The position numbers were made by a program, and so were the translations under genes. From Aeromicrobium yanjiei (GTDB lineage Bacteria; Actinomycetota; Actinomycetes; Propionibacteriales; Nocardioidaceae): a stretch of DNA of 64,000 bases. Under the pieces are notes generated by a model, which was not told the origin of the DNA, did no database searches, and saw only the letters and a list, made by a program, of their open reading frames with translations. Positions 20,264 through 30,581 of the stretch are shown here, in pieces (the stretch's first letter is position 1; each line of letters starts with the position of its first letter). The stretch is taken from positions 2,542,001 through 2,606,000 of the forward strand of contig NZ_CP045737.1 of the NCBI RefSeq assembly GCF_009649075.1. The letters run 5' to 3'.

Positions 20264-21582
20264 CAGAATCCTCCCTCGACGCGCATCACCGATGTCACGT
20301 CACGCACCATGTCGAGCCCGCGCAGCGAGGCCACCGTGGCCGACAGCGAGGCGTCCTCGGCCTCGTGCGTCACGATGACGAGCTGGGCATCGGACCCGCT
20401 GCCCTCCTGGCGGACGGTCTTGATCGAGACCCCGTACTCGGCGAACGCACTCGCGACCGACGCGAGCACGCCCGCGCGGTCGTCGACGTCGATCGACACG
20501 TGATAGCGGGTGCGGGCCCGCCCCATGTCGAGCACCTCGAGCTGCGCGTGGGTCGACTCGCCGGGCCCGAAGACGTCGCTGCGCCGGTTGCGGGCGACCG
20601 AGACGACGTCGCCGAGAACTGCGCTGGCCGTCGGGGAGCCTCCGGCGCCGGGGCCGTAGAACATCAGCTCGCCGGCCGACTCGCTCTCGACGAACACCGC
20701 GTTGTACGCCCCGTGGACGCTCGCGAGCGGGTGGGTCAGCGGGATCATCGCGGGGTGGACGCGCGCCGACACGGCCGGGCCGGTCGGGGTGTCCCGCTTC
20801 TCGCAGATCGCGAGCAGCTTGACGACGCAGCCCATCTCGTCGGCCGAACGGACGTCGGCCGCGGTCACCTCGGTGATGCCCTCGCGGTGCACGTCGCCGA
20901 TCGTGACGCGGGTGTGGAAGGCGAGCCCGGCGAGGATCGCCGCCTTGGACGCAGCGTCGAAGCCCTCGATGTCCGCGGTGGGATCGGCCTCGGCGTAACC
21001 GAGACGCTGTGCCTCGTCGAGTGCCTCGGAGAAGCCCTGACCCGTCGTGGTCATCGCGTCGAGGATGAAGTTGGTGGTGCCGTTGACGATGCCGAGGACG
21101 CGCTGGACACGGTCACCGGCCAGCGACTCGCGGAGCGGACGGACGATCGGGATCGCGCCGGCGACCGCAGCCTCGAAGTACAGGTCGCGCTCGGCCTTGT
21201 GCGCGGCCTCGAACAGGGTGGCACCGTCCTCGGCCAGCAGCGCCTTGTTGGCGGTCACGACGGAGGCGCCGTTCTCCAGCGCGGTCAGGATCAGCTCGCG
21301 GGCCAGGTCGATGCCGCCGATGACCTCGATCACCACGTCGATGTCACCGCGCGACACGAGGCCGACTGCATCGGTCGTGAACAGCTCGCTGGGCAGGTCG
21401 AGGTCGCGCTCACGGTTCAGACGGCGTACCGCGACACCCACGAGCTCGAGCGGAGCGCCGACGCGCTGAGCGAGCTCGTCCGCATCCCGCGTGAGCAGTC
21501 GGGCGACCTCCGTGCCGACGACTCCGCAGCCCAGCAGGGCGACTCGGAGCGGACGTCCGGGGGTCCACGAGGAGGTGCTCAC
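20263..21582 (-). CDS. hom: Homoserine dehydrogenase with C-terminal ACT domain
   Basis: It reduces aspartate semialdehyde to homoserine, the branch precursor of methionine and threonine. The 439-residue protein has an N-terminal NAD(P) site ([17 protein letters not shown]) and the catalytic region ([38 protein letters not shown]). A C-terminal ACT domain ([28 protein letters not shown]) usually mediates threonine feedback inhibition. It is intact, unlike thrC and thrB behind it. The GTG lies 6 bp after a -10 TACCCT, so it is probably leaderless. Confidence 0.96.
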   Translation of the reverse strand: MSTSSWTPGRPLRVALLGCGVVGTEVARLLTRDADELAQRVGAPLELVGVAVRRLNRERDLDLPSELFTTDAVGLVSRGDIDVVIEVIGGIDLARELILTALENGASVVTANKALLAEDGATLFEAAHKAERDLYFEAAVAGAIPIVRPLRESLAGDRVQRVLGIVNGTTNFILDAMTTTGQGFSEALDEAQRLGYAEADPTADIEGFDAASKAAILAGLAFHTRVTIGDVHREGITEVTAADVRSADEMGCVVKLLAICEKRDTPTGPAVSARVHPAMIPLTHPLASVHGAYNAVFVESESAGELMFYGPGAGGSPTASAVLGDVVSVARNRRSDVFGPGESTHAQLEVLDMGRARTRYHVSIDVDDRAGVLASVASAFAEYGVSIKTVRQEGSGSDAQLVIVTHEAEDASLSATVASLRGLDMVRDVTSVMRVEGGF

Positions 21583-21588
21583 GCTGCA

Positions 21589-21594
21589 AGGGTA
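21589..21594 (-). promoter_or_regulatory. -10 element of the hom-thrC-thrB operon (leaderless)
   Basis: TACCCT on the minus strand ends 6 bp before the GTG of hom. There is no Shine-Dalgarno between them, which fits a leaderless transcript. Confidence 0.5.
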
Positions 21595-21769
21595 TCGGCG
21601 ACGACGTCATCCCGGTCCACTCCCCTCGCTGGGCGAGACATCCATGCACTGAGCCACCGGGGCCCGCGACTCTGGCCGGAGCAAGACATCGTGTCTGACT
21701 AGGATCTGTCCGGCGGGCTCACCGGCTTCCGCTTGATCTGCCTGCACGATTCTTTCTGGGAGGACCTCG

Positions 21770-23971
21770 ATGACCACTCCACTCGTCCACCGCCCGAGGC
21801 GTCGATCGACGGCGCTCGTCGGCGCCGTCGTCGCGATATGCCTGGCCCTGACCGGCTTGACGGAGCAGTCGGCGTCCGCGGCCGGCACCGGCTCGATCGG
21901 CGGCTCGGTCTTCACACAGGCCGTCGGCGGTGAAAAGACACCGGTCACCGAGGGGTACATCTACCTGCACCGCCTGAACGCCGACGGCTACTACGACAGC
22001 GTCGACAGCGATCCCACCGATCCGGGGACCGACGGCTACCCCTTCACCGGCAGCACGTTCGAGCTCGGCGGACTGGCGGCCGGCACCTACAAGTTCGAGG
22101 TGGCCAGCGTCGGCACCAACGATGCCAAGTTGTACCAGCGCGAGTACTACGACGACGCCGAGTACCTCCACGACGCGACGCCCATCCAGGTCGGGACGAC
22201 CCGGGTGCAGCTCCCCGACATGGTGCTGGAGCAGGCCGGTCAGATCTCCGGAAGGGTCACCGACGCGGCCGGCAAACCACTGGCCGACGCCAGCGTGATG
22301 TTCGAGCGCACCAGGTCCGGCGGCAGCCAGGGCGTGCAGACCGATGCCAACGGCTACTACACCTCCGTCCAGGATCCCCGCGAGGGATTCGGTGAGGGTC
22401 TGGTCAGAGGCGACTACCGCGTCGTCGCCTCCAAGTACAGCTCCTCGTCCGACCCGGACGCCCCGTCGTACGAAGCCGAGTACTGGAACAACGCGACCAG
22501 CTATGACAGCGCCACGGCCGTGACCGTGCAGCCCGGCAAGACCGCCGCCAACATCAACTTCACGCTCGCTGAGGCGCCCCGCATCCGGCTGACCGTCAAG
22601 GATCCGGCCGGCAACCCGGTGCCGGACGCGGCCGTCGGCGTGTGGCAGTTCTACGAGGGCGAGTGGGGCCCGCGCCGCGCCGGTCCGAACGAGACGGACG
22701 ACGCAGGCGTCTATCGCCAGACGGTCCGGATCGGCGACCGCTACAAGTTCTTCTTCACTCCGCCGGCCGGCGTCGACGGTGTCACCGAGTGGTACGACAA
22801 CGCATACTCCGAGGCTGCCGCGAAGGAGGTCACCGCGACCTCGCACGGCGAAGTCATCGACATCGAGATCAAGCTCGGCCCCGCGCCCGCGGTCGCCGGC
22901 TCGACGCCCACCATCACCGGGACGCCCCAGGTCGGCCAGCAGCTCACCGCCGACCCCGGCACCTGGGGACCAGCCGGCGTCGAGCTGGCCTACCAGTGGC
23001 TCGCGAACGGAGCACCCATCGAGGGCGCCACCCAAGCCACGTACACGCCCTCGATCGAGGACGCCACCAAGACCATCACCGTGCGGGTCACGGGCACGCT
23101 CTCCCACCACACCACCACGGCCAAGACGTCCGCAGCAACGGCCCCAGTAGCGAAGCCCGTGGTCGCCGGCTCGACGCCCACCATCACCGGGACGCCCCAG
23201 GTCGGCCAGCAGCTCACCACCGACCCCGGCACCTGGGGACCGACCGGCGTCGAGCTGGCCTACCAGTGGCTCGCGAACGGAGCACCCATCGAGGGCGCCA
23301 CCCAAGCCACGTACACGCCTTCGATCGAGGACGCCACCAAGACCATCGCCGTGCGGGTCACGGGCACGCTCGCCACCCACACCGCCACGACCAAGACGTC
23401 CGCAGCAACGGCCCCAGTGGCGACACCGCCCGTGGTCACGGGAGCCGCCCCGACGATCAGCGGCACGCCCCGCAGCGGCAAGACGCTCAGCGTCGCCACC
23501 GGAAGCTGGGGTCCGGCCGGCGTGACGTTGGCTCGGCAGTGGCGGGCCGACGGCGCCGCGATCACCGGTGCGACCGGGTCCACGCTGCGCCTGTCCAACG
23601 CGCACGCGGGCAAGAAGATCACCGTGACGGTCACCGGCACGATCGAGGGCGGGGCGCCGGTCGTGAGGACGTCTGCCGCGACCGCGAAGGTCCAGGGCGT
23701 CCTGACCGCCAAGAAGGTCACGATCAGCGGGACCGCCAAGGTCGGCAGGACGTTGCGCGCCAAGACCGGCTCGTGGGGTCCGGCCCCGGGGACCTCGAGC
23801 TACAAGTGGTATCGCAACGGCCGGGCGATCTCAGGCCAGAAGAAGAGCACCTACAAGGTCCGCAAGGCCGATGTCGGCAAGCGCATCACGGTGCGCGTGA
23901 CCCAGAGGAAGAGCAGCTACGTCACCGTCAGCAAGCTGAGCTCGAAGACCGCCAAGGTCAAGAAGAAGTAG
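21770..23971 (+). CDS. Secreted protein with carboxypeptidase-regulatory-like and Ig-like repeats
   Basis: This 733-residue protein starts with a signal peptide (basic MTTPLVHRPRRRS, then a hydrophobic core, cleavage near SASA-AG at about 37). Two or three CarboxypepD_reg-like beta-sandwiches follow (SGRVTDAAGKPLADASVMFERT; LTVKDPAGNPVPDAAVGVW). Four Ig-like units of about 90 residues come next (TPTITGTPQVGQQL...GTWGP...YQWLANGAPI), the first two almost identical. The C-terminus is Lys-rich (KKVTISGTAKVG...KTAKVKKK). No LPxTG or catalytic site is seen. The GGGAGG ribosome-binding site supports the ATG. A cell-surface or matrix-binding role is plausible but inferred. Confidence 0.8.
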   Translation: MTTPLVHRPRRRSTALVGAVVAICLALTGLTEQSASAAGTGSIGGSVFTQAVGGEKTPVTEGYIYLHRLNADGYYDSVDSDPTDPGTDGYPFTGSTFELGGLAAGTYKFEVASVGTNDAKLYQREYYDDAEYLHDATPIQVGTTRVQLPDMVLEQAGQISGRVTDAAGKPLADASVMFERTRSGGSQGVQTDANGYYTSVQDPREGFGEGLVRGDYRVVASKYSSSSDPDAPSYEAEYWNNATSYDSATAVTVQPGKTAANINFTLAEAPRIRLTVKDPAGNPVPDAAVGVWQFYEGEWGPRRAGPNETDDAGVYRQTVRIGDRYKFFFTPPAGVDGVTEWYDNAYSEAAAKEVTATSHGEVIDIEIKLGPAPAVAGSTPTITGTPQVGQQLTADPGTWGPAGVELAYQWLANGAPIEGATQATYTPSIEDATKTITVRVTGTLSHHTTTAKTSAATAPVAKPVVAGSTPTITGTPQVGQQLTTDPGTWGPTGVELAYQWLANGAPIEGATQATYTPSIEDATKTIAVRVTGTLATHTATTKTSAATAPVATPPVVTGAAPTISGTPRSGKTLSVATGSWGPAGVTLARQWRADGAAITGATGSTLRLSNAHAGKKITVTVTGTIEGGAPVVRTSAATAKVQGVLTAKKVTISGTAKVGRTLRAKTGSWGPAPGTSSYKWYRNGRAISGQKKSTYKVRKADVGKRITVRVTQRKSSYVTVSKLSSKTAKVKKK
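22891..23430 (+). repeat. Two near-identical 270-bp tandem repeats inside the secreted-protein gene
   Basis: The segment from 22891 (ggtcgccggctcgacgccca) recurs from 23161 with only scattered substitutions. Both units are 270 bp and encode one 90-residue Ig-like module each. The third and fourth modules downstream are clearly diverged. This suggests a recent in-frame duplication. Confidence 0.88.
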
Positions 23972-23977
23972 TCGCCG

Positions 23978-24007
23978 GGAGGCCGCGCTCAGCCGGGCGC
24001 GGCCTCC
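23978..24007. terminator. Bidirectional terminator-like hairpin between convergent genes
   Basis: Perfect 11-bp arms GGAGGCCGCGC and GCGCGGCCTCC flank an 8-nt loop. It begins 6 bp after the secreted-protein stop. The loop contains the stop codon of the convergent MFS gene, so it could serve both transcripts. No U-tract. Confidence 0.65.
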
Positions 24008-25374
24008 ACCCGCATCGCCATCGCGACGCCGAGCGCCGCGACCGCGCTCGCGAGGCCGAGCACCATGACGTACCCCACCCTGTCGCCGACGGTCAGCAGC
24101 ACCGCGAACAGGACGCTGCCGAGGGCGAGCAGGAGCGACTGCGCCACGGCATCGCTGATCTGCATGCCGGCGCTGTTCGCGCCCTGCTCGGCCGCAGCGG
24201 AGTGGTCGAGCAGCAGCACCCCGAGCGTCGACAGGGCCATGCCCATCCCGAGGCCGCCGACGCCCCAGACCGCAGCAACGACCGCCACCGGCACCTCGTC
24301 GAGGAGGGCGAGAAATCCGGCCGCGGTCCCGACCAGCACGCAGACCGAGCCGAGCCTGACCCGCAGCGGCTTGGACGCCAGGACGGGGACGTGGGCGGCC
24401 AGCCACGAGCCAGCGAACCACAGGACGGCGCCGCTGGTCAGCAGCAGTCCGGCCTGAGCGGCACTCAGTCCGCGGTGCTGGACCAGCGAGAGCGGCACGT
24501 ACGTCTCGGCGCCGACGAAGGCGGCACCGAGCAGGCTGCGGGTCGCGATCACCCGCGGCAGCCCCGGCCGGCCCCGCCACGAGCCCGGCGGCACGAGCCG
24601 GGGCCCGTACCGGAGGGTGACCACGAGGGCGGCGACCAGCAGCACCGGCCACCACGTGACCGCCCGCTGACCGGCGAGGCTCACCGAGAGGACGCCGGCG
24701 GCGACGAGCGCGGCCCACCACACCCGCCGACCCTCCAGGACGACGGCCGGGTCCCCGTCGATCCGGTCGAGCGCCTGCCAGATGAGTCCGAGCGACGCGA
24801 GCGCCACGGCCGGGACGGCGAGGAACACCCACCGCCACCCGACCAGGTCCGCGATCGTCCCGGCGAGGAGCGGGCCGACGAGGGCCGGCAGCACCCAGGC
24901 ACTCGTCATGACCGTGAACACCCGCGCGCGCACGTCCTCGTGGAACGTCCGCCCGATCACGACGTAGAGCCCCACCGAGATGAAGCCGATCCCGAGGCCC
25001 TGCACGGCCCGGCCCACCAGGAAGACCGGCATCGAGGAGGCGAGTCCCGCGACGAGCAGCCCCAGCGAGAAGACCAGGACGCCGCCGCGCACCGCGAGTG
25101 CCGGCCCGTGGCGATCCATGAGCGGCCCGGCCAACGTCATCGAGACGACGCCCACCGCCATGGGCGCAGCGAACGAGAGGGCGTACAGGGTGAGCCCGTC
25201 GAGCTCGTCGGCGACCACCGGCATGACGGTGGCGACGGCGAGCGACTCGAACGCGACGAGGAACGCCAAGGAGAAGATGCCCAGCACGACCCGTCCGTCC
25301 GGACCGGACCACAGCCACCCTGGGGGTCGCGGCTCGCCCGGTCCTGTTGGTCGTTGCTCGCGGGTCGCGCTCAT
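23989..25374 (-). CDS. MFS transporter, drug-exporter type
   Basis: A 461-residue major facilitator with about 12 to 14 membrane helices. The first helix region (FLVAFESLAVATVMPVVADEL) and the loop GPLMDRHGPALAVRGG correspond to the DHA-type exporter motifs. The segment GRAVQGLGIGFISVGLYVVIGRTF is a motif-B/C-like region. I chose the ATG at 25374 (MSATREQRPT), preceded by GAAGGAG; the longer frame runs into the SoxR box. It diverges from soxR around that box, so it is probably a SoxR-induced efflux pump for redox-active compounds. The substrate is unknown. Confidence 0.85.
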   Translation of the reverse strand: MSATREQRPTGPGEPRPPGWLWSGPDGRVVLGIFSLAFLVAFESLAVATVMPVVADELDGLTLYALSFAAPMAVGVVSMTLAGPLMDRHGPALAVRGGVLVFSLGLLVAGLASSMPVFLVGRAVQGLGIGFISVGLYVVIGRTFHEDVRARVFTVMTSAWVLPALVGPLLAGTIADLVGWRWVFLAVPAVALASLGLIWQALDRIDGDPAVVLEGRRVWWAALVAAGVLSVSLAGQRAVTWWPVLLVAALVVTLRYGPRLVPPGSWRGRPGLPRVIATRSLLGAAFVGAETYVPLSLVQHRGLSAAQAGLLLTSGAVLWFAGSWLAAHVPVLASKPLRVRLGSVCVLVGTAAGFLALLDEVPVAVVAAVWGVGGLGMGMALSTLGVLLLDHSAAAEQGANSAGMQISDAVAQSLLLALGSVLFAVLLTVGDRVGYVMVLGLASAVAALGVAMAMRVEAAPG

Positions 25375-25409
25375 GCTGCTCCTTCGTGGTCGGTGCGACC
25401 ACTCCACAA

Positions 25410-25427
25410 CCTCAACCCAGGTTGAGG
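25410..25427. promoter_or_regulatory. SoxR box between the MFS exporter and soxR
   Basis: CCTCAACCCAGGTTGAGG has perfect 8-bp inverted arms around a 2-bp centre and closely resembles the known SoxR operator (CCTCAAG...CTTGAGG). On the minus strand it sits within a 19-bp spacer between TTGACC and TGGAGT, the lengthened spacing typical of MerR-family activated promoters. On the plus strand it covers the -35 side of the soxR promoter (-10 TATCGT, 6 bp before the ATG). Confidence 0.82.
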
Positions 25428-25459
25428 TCAACTCCATCGACCTGAACTATCGTCGTGGC

Positions 25460-25906
25460 ATGTCGTCCCGGCGCCCCGAGCTCACCCCCGGCCAGGTCGC
25501 CGCACGGTCCGCCGTCACGGTGTCGGCGCTGCACTTCTACGAGCGCGAAGGCTTGATCACGAGCGTCCGGACGGCCGGCAACCAGCGACGCTACCACCGC
25601 GACGTGCTGCGCCGGGTCGCGTTCATCCGGGTATCGCAGGGCCTCGGGATCTCGTTGGCACGCATCCGCGAGGCGCTCGCCACCCTTCCGGACGACCGTG
25701 TGCCCACCAAGGCCGACTGGTCGCGCCTGTCTCGGCGGTGGCGGGCCGATCTGGACGCGCGCATCGACCAGCTGCGGCGCCTGAGGGACGAGCTCGACGG
25801 CTGCATCGGTTGCGGCTGCCTGTCGTTGAAGACCTGCACGCTCCTCAACGCCGGCGACGAGCTCGGACGTGAGGGGCCGGGCGCCCGCCGCCTCCAGCGC
25901 GACTGA
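25460..25906 (+). CDS. soxR: SoxR, redox-sensing MerR-family activator
   Basis: SoxR senses redox-cycling compounds through a [2Fe-2S] cluster. The 148-residue protein has a MerR winged-helix N-terminus (VAARSAVTVSALHFYEREGLI), a coiled coil, and the cluster motif CxxCxCxxxxxC (C115, C118, C120, C126; CIGCGCLSLKTC). The start at 25460 lies 6 bp after TATCGT, suggesting a leaderless message. As in Streptomyces, it probably controls nearby export genes rather than a SoxS cascade. The adjacent SoxR box and MFS gene support this. Confidence 0.95.
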   Translation: MSSRRPELTPGQVAARSAVTVSALHFYEREGLITSVRTAGNQRRYHRDVLRRVAFIRVSQGLGISLARIREALATLPDDRVPTKADWSRLSRRWRADLDARIDQLRRLRDELDGCIGCGCLSLKTCTLLNAGDELGREGPGARRLQRD

Positions 25907-25917
25907 CCCGGGACGGG

Positions 25918-27312
25918 TCAGCCGACGTCGAGGGTCATCAGGTCGTCCTCGGTCTCACGCCGAAGGATGAGCCGGGCCTCGCCGTCACGGACGGCCACGA
26001 CCGCCGCGCGGGGCACGTGGTTGTAGTTGCTGGCCAGCGAGCGGCAGTACGCCCCGGTGCCCGGCACGGCCAGCAGGTCTCCTGCGGCGACGTCGCCGGG
26101 CAGGAACTCGTCCTTCACCACGATGTCGCCGGACTCGCAGTGCTTGCCGACGACGCGGCTCAGCACCGCAGGTGCATCGGAGACGCGGGACGCGAGCGTG
26201 CACGAGTAGTCCGCCCCGTACAGCGCAGGCCGGATGTTGTCGCTCATGCCGCCGTCGACGGACACGTAGCGCCGAGCGGCTCCACCGTCCAGAGCCACCG
26301 ACTTGGTCGTGCCGACCTCGTAGAGCGTGAACGTCGAGGGGCCGGCGATCGCACGCCCCGGCTCGATCGACAGGTGGGGAACTGCGATGCCCATCGCCGC
26401 GCACTCGTCGGCGACGATCTTGAGCATGCCCCGGGCGAGGTCGTCGGGCGTGGACGGCGTGTCCTGCGTCGTGTACGCGATGCCGAAGCCGCCGCCGAGG
26501 TCGAACTCGGGCAGCGCGACACCGAGCTCCTTCTCGATCTCGGCGTGCAGGCGCAGCACCCGCCGGGCCGCGACCTCGAAGCCGTCCGTGACGAAGATCT
26601 GCGAGCCGATGTGCGAGTGCAACCCCCGCAGCTCGAGCCCGGGGGCGTCCAGCACGCGGCGGACCGCGTCGAGGGCGTCTCCCCCGGTGATCGAGAAGCC
26701 GAACTTCTGGTCCTCGTGGGACGTGGAGATGTACTCGTGCGTGTGCGCCTCGACGCCGGCGGTCACCCGGATCATGACCGGAGCGGTCACGTCGAGCTCG
26801 GCGGTCAGCTCACGCAGCCGGTCGATCTCCTCGAACGAGTCGATGATGATGCGGCCGACGCCGACCTCGAGCGCGCGCCGCAGCTCGGCGAGCGACTTGT
26901 TGTTGCCGTGCAGGCCGATGCGGGCCGGCGGGAAGTCGGCCTTGAGGGCGACCGCGAGCTCGCCCCCGCTGCACACGTCGAGGTTGAGCCCCTCCTCCGC
27001 GATCCAGCGGGCGGCGGCGACGCACAGGAACGCCTTGCCGGCGTAGTAGACGTCGGCGTCGGGGAACGCCTCCTTGAACGACCGCGCGCGACGCCGGAAG
27101 TCATCCTCGTCCACGACGTAGGTGGGCGTGCCGAACTCGGCCGCGAGGTCGACGGCCGACACCCCGGCGACGGTCAGGACGCCGTCGACCTTGGAGACGC
27201 CGTCGGCCCACAGGTGCGGGACGAGCCGGTTGGGGTCCTCGGGGTTCCGCAGCCAGGCGGGACCGCGGTCGCCGGCCTGGCCGTGCAGGGCGCCGGCCTC
27301 GTGGGAACGCAC
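25918..27312 (-). CDS. lysA: Diaminopimelate decarboxylase
   Basis: LysA removes the D-carboxyl of meso-diaminopimelate to give lysine, using PLP. The 464-residue protein shows the PLP lysine (K93 in VYYAGKAFL), the family's CSGGEL segment, the glycine-rich phosphate-binding region (DLGGGFGIAY), and the EPGRAIAGPS and CESGD motifs. The GTG start is 3 bp after the argS stop. It converges on soxR with an 11-bp gap. Confidence 0.96.
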   Translation of the reverse strand: MRSHEAGALHGQAGDRGPAWLRNPEDPNRLVPHLWADGVSKVDGVLTVAGVSAVDLAAEFGTPTYVVDEDDFRRRARSFKEAFPDADVYYAGKAFLCVAAARWIAEEGLNLDVCSGGELAVALKADFPPARIGLHGNNKSLAELRRALEVGVGRIIIDSFEEIDRLRELTAELDVTAPVMIRVTAGVEAHTHEYISTSHEDQKFGFSITGGDALDAVRRVLDAPGLELRGLHSHIGSQIFVTDGFEVAARRVLRLHAEIEKELGVALPEFDLGGGFGIAYTTQDTPSTPDDLARGMLKIVADECAAMGIAVPHLSIEPGRAIAGPSTFTLYEVGTTKSVALDGGAARRYVSVDGGMSDNIRPALYGADYSCTLASRVSDAPAVLSRVVGKHCESGDIVVKDEFLPGDVAAGDLLAVPGTGAYCRSLASNYNHVPRAAVVAVRDGEARLILRRETEDDLMTLDVG

Positions 27313-27315
27313 GGA

Positions 27316-28980
<1,665 letters not shown>

Positions 28981-28986
28981 CTCTCT

Positions 28987-28992
28987 AGGGTA
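28987..28992 (-). promoter_or_regulatory. -10 element of argS-lysA (leaderless)
   Basis: TACCCT on the minus strand lies 6 bp upstream of the argS GTG. A leaderless transcript would explain why the purine-rich AGAGAG sits directly against the start codon. Confidence 0.5.
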
Positions 28993-29295
28993 TCCCCCGG
29001 TCTCCACGGCCCTGACGGCGGCGAAAAGCGTCCGGACGTGGGCGACCCGCAGGGGCTGTGCACTCCCGGCCGGGCGAGCCCAGCGGGGAGGCACGGGTCG
29101 AGTGGACAGCTCGACGCCCTGCGGGTCGGGTGACTGCGGGTATTCGCCGCCACCAGGTCCTGATGCACCAGGAACGGCTCCGTGGAGCCGGGCCTCGTGG
29201 CTAGCGGACAGCCACCTCACAAGTCCAAGACGAATTCATTCTTGGGACCACCTCCTCTCCGTGTACGAAAACCGTACGTCGGGATGGGGCAACGA
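28993..29295 (-). other. Structured intergenic interval upstream of argS
   Basis: About 300 bp without a conventional gene. Read on the minus strand it holds a strong Shine-Dalgarno (GAGGAGGTGG near 29250), a 12-codon reading frame (29201-29239), and several hairpins: CCAAGA/TCTTGG around the ATG, GTGGCT/AGCCAC over the TAG, CGGCTC/GAGCCG, CCTG/CAGG and GTCGAG/CTCGAC. It could be an attenuator-like leader reading into argS or an independent small RNA. Confidence 0.5.
29201..29239 (-). CDS. Possible 12-residue leader or small peptide [12 protein letters not shown]
   Basis: A short reading frame, ATG at 29239 and TAG at 29203-29201, preceded by AGGAGG about 11 bp upstream. An alternative in-frame GTG inside AGGAGGTGG would add four residues. 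The start codon sits in the loop of a 6-bp hairpin and the stop codon in the 3' arm of another, as in translation-sensing leaders. It carries one Trp and one Cys but no run of a single amino acid. Whether it is translated is unproven. Confidence 0.4.
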   Translation of the reverse strand: MNSSWTCEVAVR

Positions 29296-29691
29296 TCAAG
29301 AGGTCGGCGGACGGTCCTCGGTCCGGGCGATGACGTCCCGCACGGTCTGGATCAGGAAGTCCGGATCGAACGGCTTGGTCACGTAGGCGTCGACCCCTGC
29401 CTGCGTCGCGCGCTGGATGTCGGCCGGGTGCCCCTGCGTCGTGACCATGATGATGCCGATGCCGGCGAGCCGGCGATCCTCACGGATCGCGGAGACCGTG
29501 GCGATGCCGTCGAGGCGCGGCATCATGACGTCGACCGTGATCGCGTCCGGCAGGGTCTCCAGCCGTCGCAGGGCGTCGAGACAGTCCGCGCCGTCGACCG
29601 CTTCGACGACCTCGAATCCGGCAATCTCCAAGTTGGTCCGGATGAGGAAACGTATCGATGGGGTGTCGTCGACGACGAGCACTCTGGGCAT
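29296..29691 (-). CDS. Single-domain response regulator (CheY-like)
   Basis: The 131-residue protein is a lone receiver domain without an output domain. It has the acidic pair (VVDD, 8-9), the phosphorylation site D54 (ITVDVMMPRLDG), T84 (IIMVTTQG) and K106 (YVTKPFDP). I chose ATG 29691 (MPRVLVVDD) because a -10-like TACGGT lies 7 bp upstream; GTG 29700 and ATG 29697 are alternatives. No histidine kinase is adjacent, so its partner is unknown. Confidence 0.85.
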   Translation of the reverse strand: MPRVLVVDDTPSIRFLIRTNLEIAGFEVVEAVDGADCLDALRRLETLPDAITVDVMMPRLDGIATVSAIREDRRLAGIGIIMVTTQGHPADIQRATQAGVDAYVTKPFDPDFLIQTVRDVIARTEDRPPTS

Positions 29692-29716
29692 GGACATCAC
29701 CGTAGTGGGCGTGGGG

Positions 29717-29722
29717 TAGGCT
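29717..29722 (+). promoter_or_regulatory. -10 element of the tRNA-Arg promoter
   Basis: TAGGCT lies 22 bp upstream of the mature tRNA 5' end, giving a short 5' leader for RNase P to remove. Confidence 0.45.
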
Positions 29723-29744
29723 CACACCGCAGTTGGCCGCATTG

Positions 29745-29819
29745 GCCCCCGTAGCTCAGGGGATAGAGCGCCGCCCTCCGGAGGCGGAAGCGCAGGTTCG
29801 AATCCTGCCGGGGGCGCCA
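29745..29819 (+). tRNA. tRNA-Arg (anticodon CCG)
   Basis: The acceptor stem GCCCCCG pairs with CGGGGGC. The anticodon arm CCGCC-CTCCGGA-GGCGG shows anticodon CCG, reading CGG. The T arm is GCAGG-TTCGAAT-CCTGC, and CCA is encoded (29817-29819). It sits three genes from argS, the enzyme that charges it, but on the opposite strand. Confidence 0.95.
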
Positions 29820-29824
29820 CAGGT

Positions 29825-30532
29825 TCACTCCTGTCGGCGCACGTACGCGTCGCCGGGCCCCGAGGGCCCGCTGCGACGGAAGAGCTGGACCGAGCCGACC
29901 GGCGTGAAGCCGGCCCGCAGGAGGGCGCGCAGACTTGCTGCGTTCCCGGGCGCCGCGGCCGCCACGACCAGCTCGCCCCACGGCACCACGCGCAGGGCGT
30001 CCTCGATCAGCGCCGCCCCCGTCCCCTTGCGGCGGGCGGGCTCGATCTCGAAGCTCAGCTCACGCAGTCCGCCGATCCCGCGGGCCAGGATCGCCACTGC
30101 CGACCGCATCGGGTCCGCGTGCCCCCAGACCTCGACGTCGTCACGCACGGCGGCAGCGTGCAGGACACGAGGATGACCCGCGAGGTCCGGACGCGCGACG
30201 AGCCCCGACGGGTGCGCGGCACTCCCCCGCCCGCGCGCGACCAGCAGCACGTCGAGGACGTCGATCCAGGCGTCCGGCCCCGCCAGGGCCGTCATGAGGC
30301 GTGGGTCGTGGGCGCCACCGAAGCCGTCGGCCCCCAGCGCCTCGAGCCGGGCGTCGGGGACGTCGTCGGACACGGCGAGCACCGCGTGGCCGGTGAACGC
30401 GACCACCGCCTCGAGGCCCGGACGCCACGGCCGGACCCTCTCCCAGCCGCCGTCCACCTCCGGGAAGCGACCGTCCGCGGCAGCCGCGATCAGCTCGCCC
30501 AACGGGTGTCCACGGCGCTCCGGCTCGTTCAT
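29825..30532 (-). CDS. GNAT-family acetyltransferase-like protein
   Basis: A 235-residue protein whose C-terminal half looks like a GNAT fold. ELSFEIEPARRKGTGAALIEDALRVV matches the acetyl-CoA loop (R/QxxGxG/A), and AAPGNAASLRALLRAGFTPVGSVQLF matches the terminal NxxxxxxxxxxGF motif. The N-terminal half has no recognised domain. The ATG is preceded by GAGGGT at 6 bp, a possible leaderless promoter. Substrate unknown. Its stop is 6 bp from the convergent tRNA-Arg. Confidence 0.7.
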   Translation of the reverse strand: MNEPERRGHPLGELIAAAADGRFPEVDGGWERVRPWRPGLEAVVAFTGHAVLAVSDDVPDARLEALGADGFGGAHDPRLMTALAGPDAWIDVLDVLLVARGRGSAAHPSGLVARPDLAGHPRVLHAAAVRDDVEVWGHADPMRSAVAILARGIGGLRELSFEIEPARRKGTGAALIEDALRVVPWGELVVAAAAPGNAASLRALLRAGFTPVGSVQLFRRSGPSGPGDAYVRRQE

Positions 30533-30581
30533 GGCCCCACCCTCGCAGGTCGGCAGGTCCGAGCCCTCCTGCTCGGACTGG

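Noticed and set aside
28981..28986. AGAGAG as the Shine-Dalgarno of argS
   Set aside because: It directly abuts the GTG with no spacing, while TACCCT lies at the correct distance for a leaderless start.
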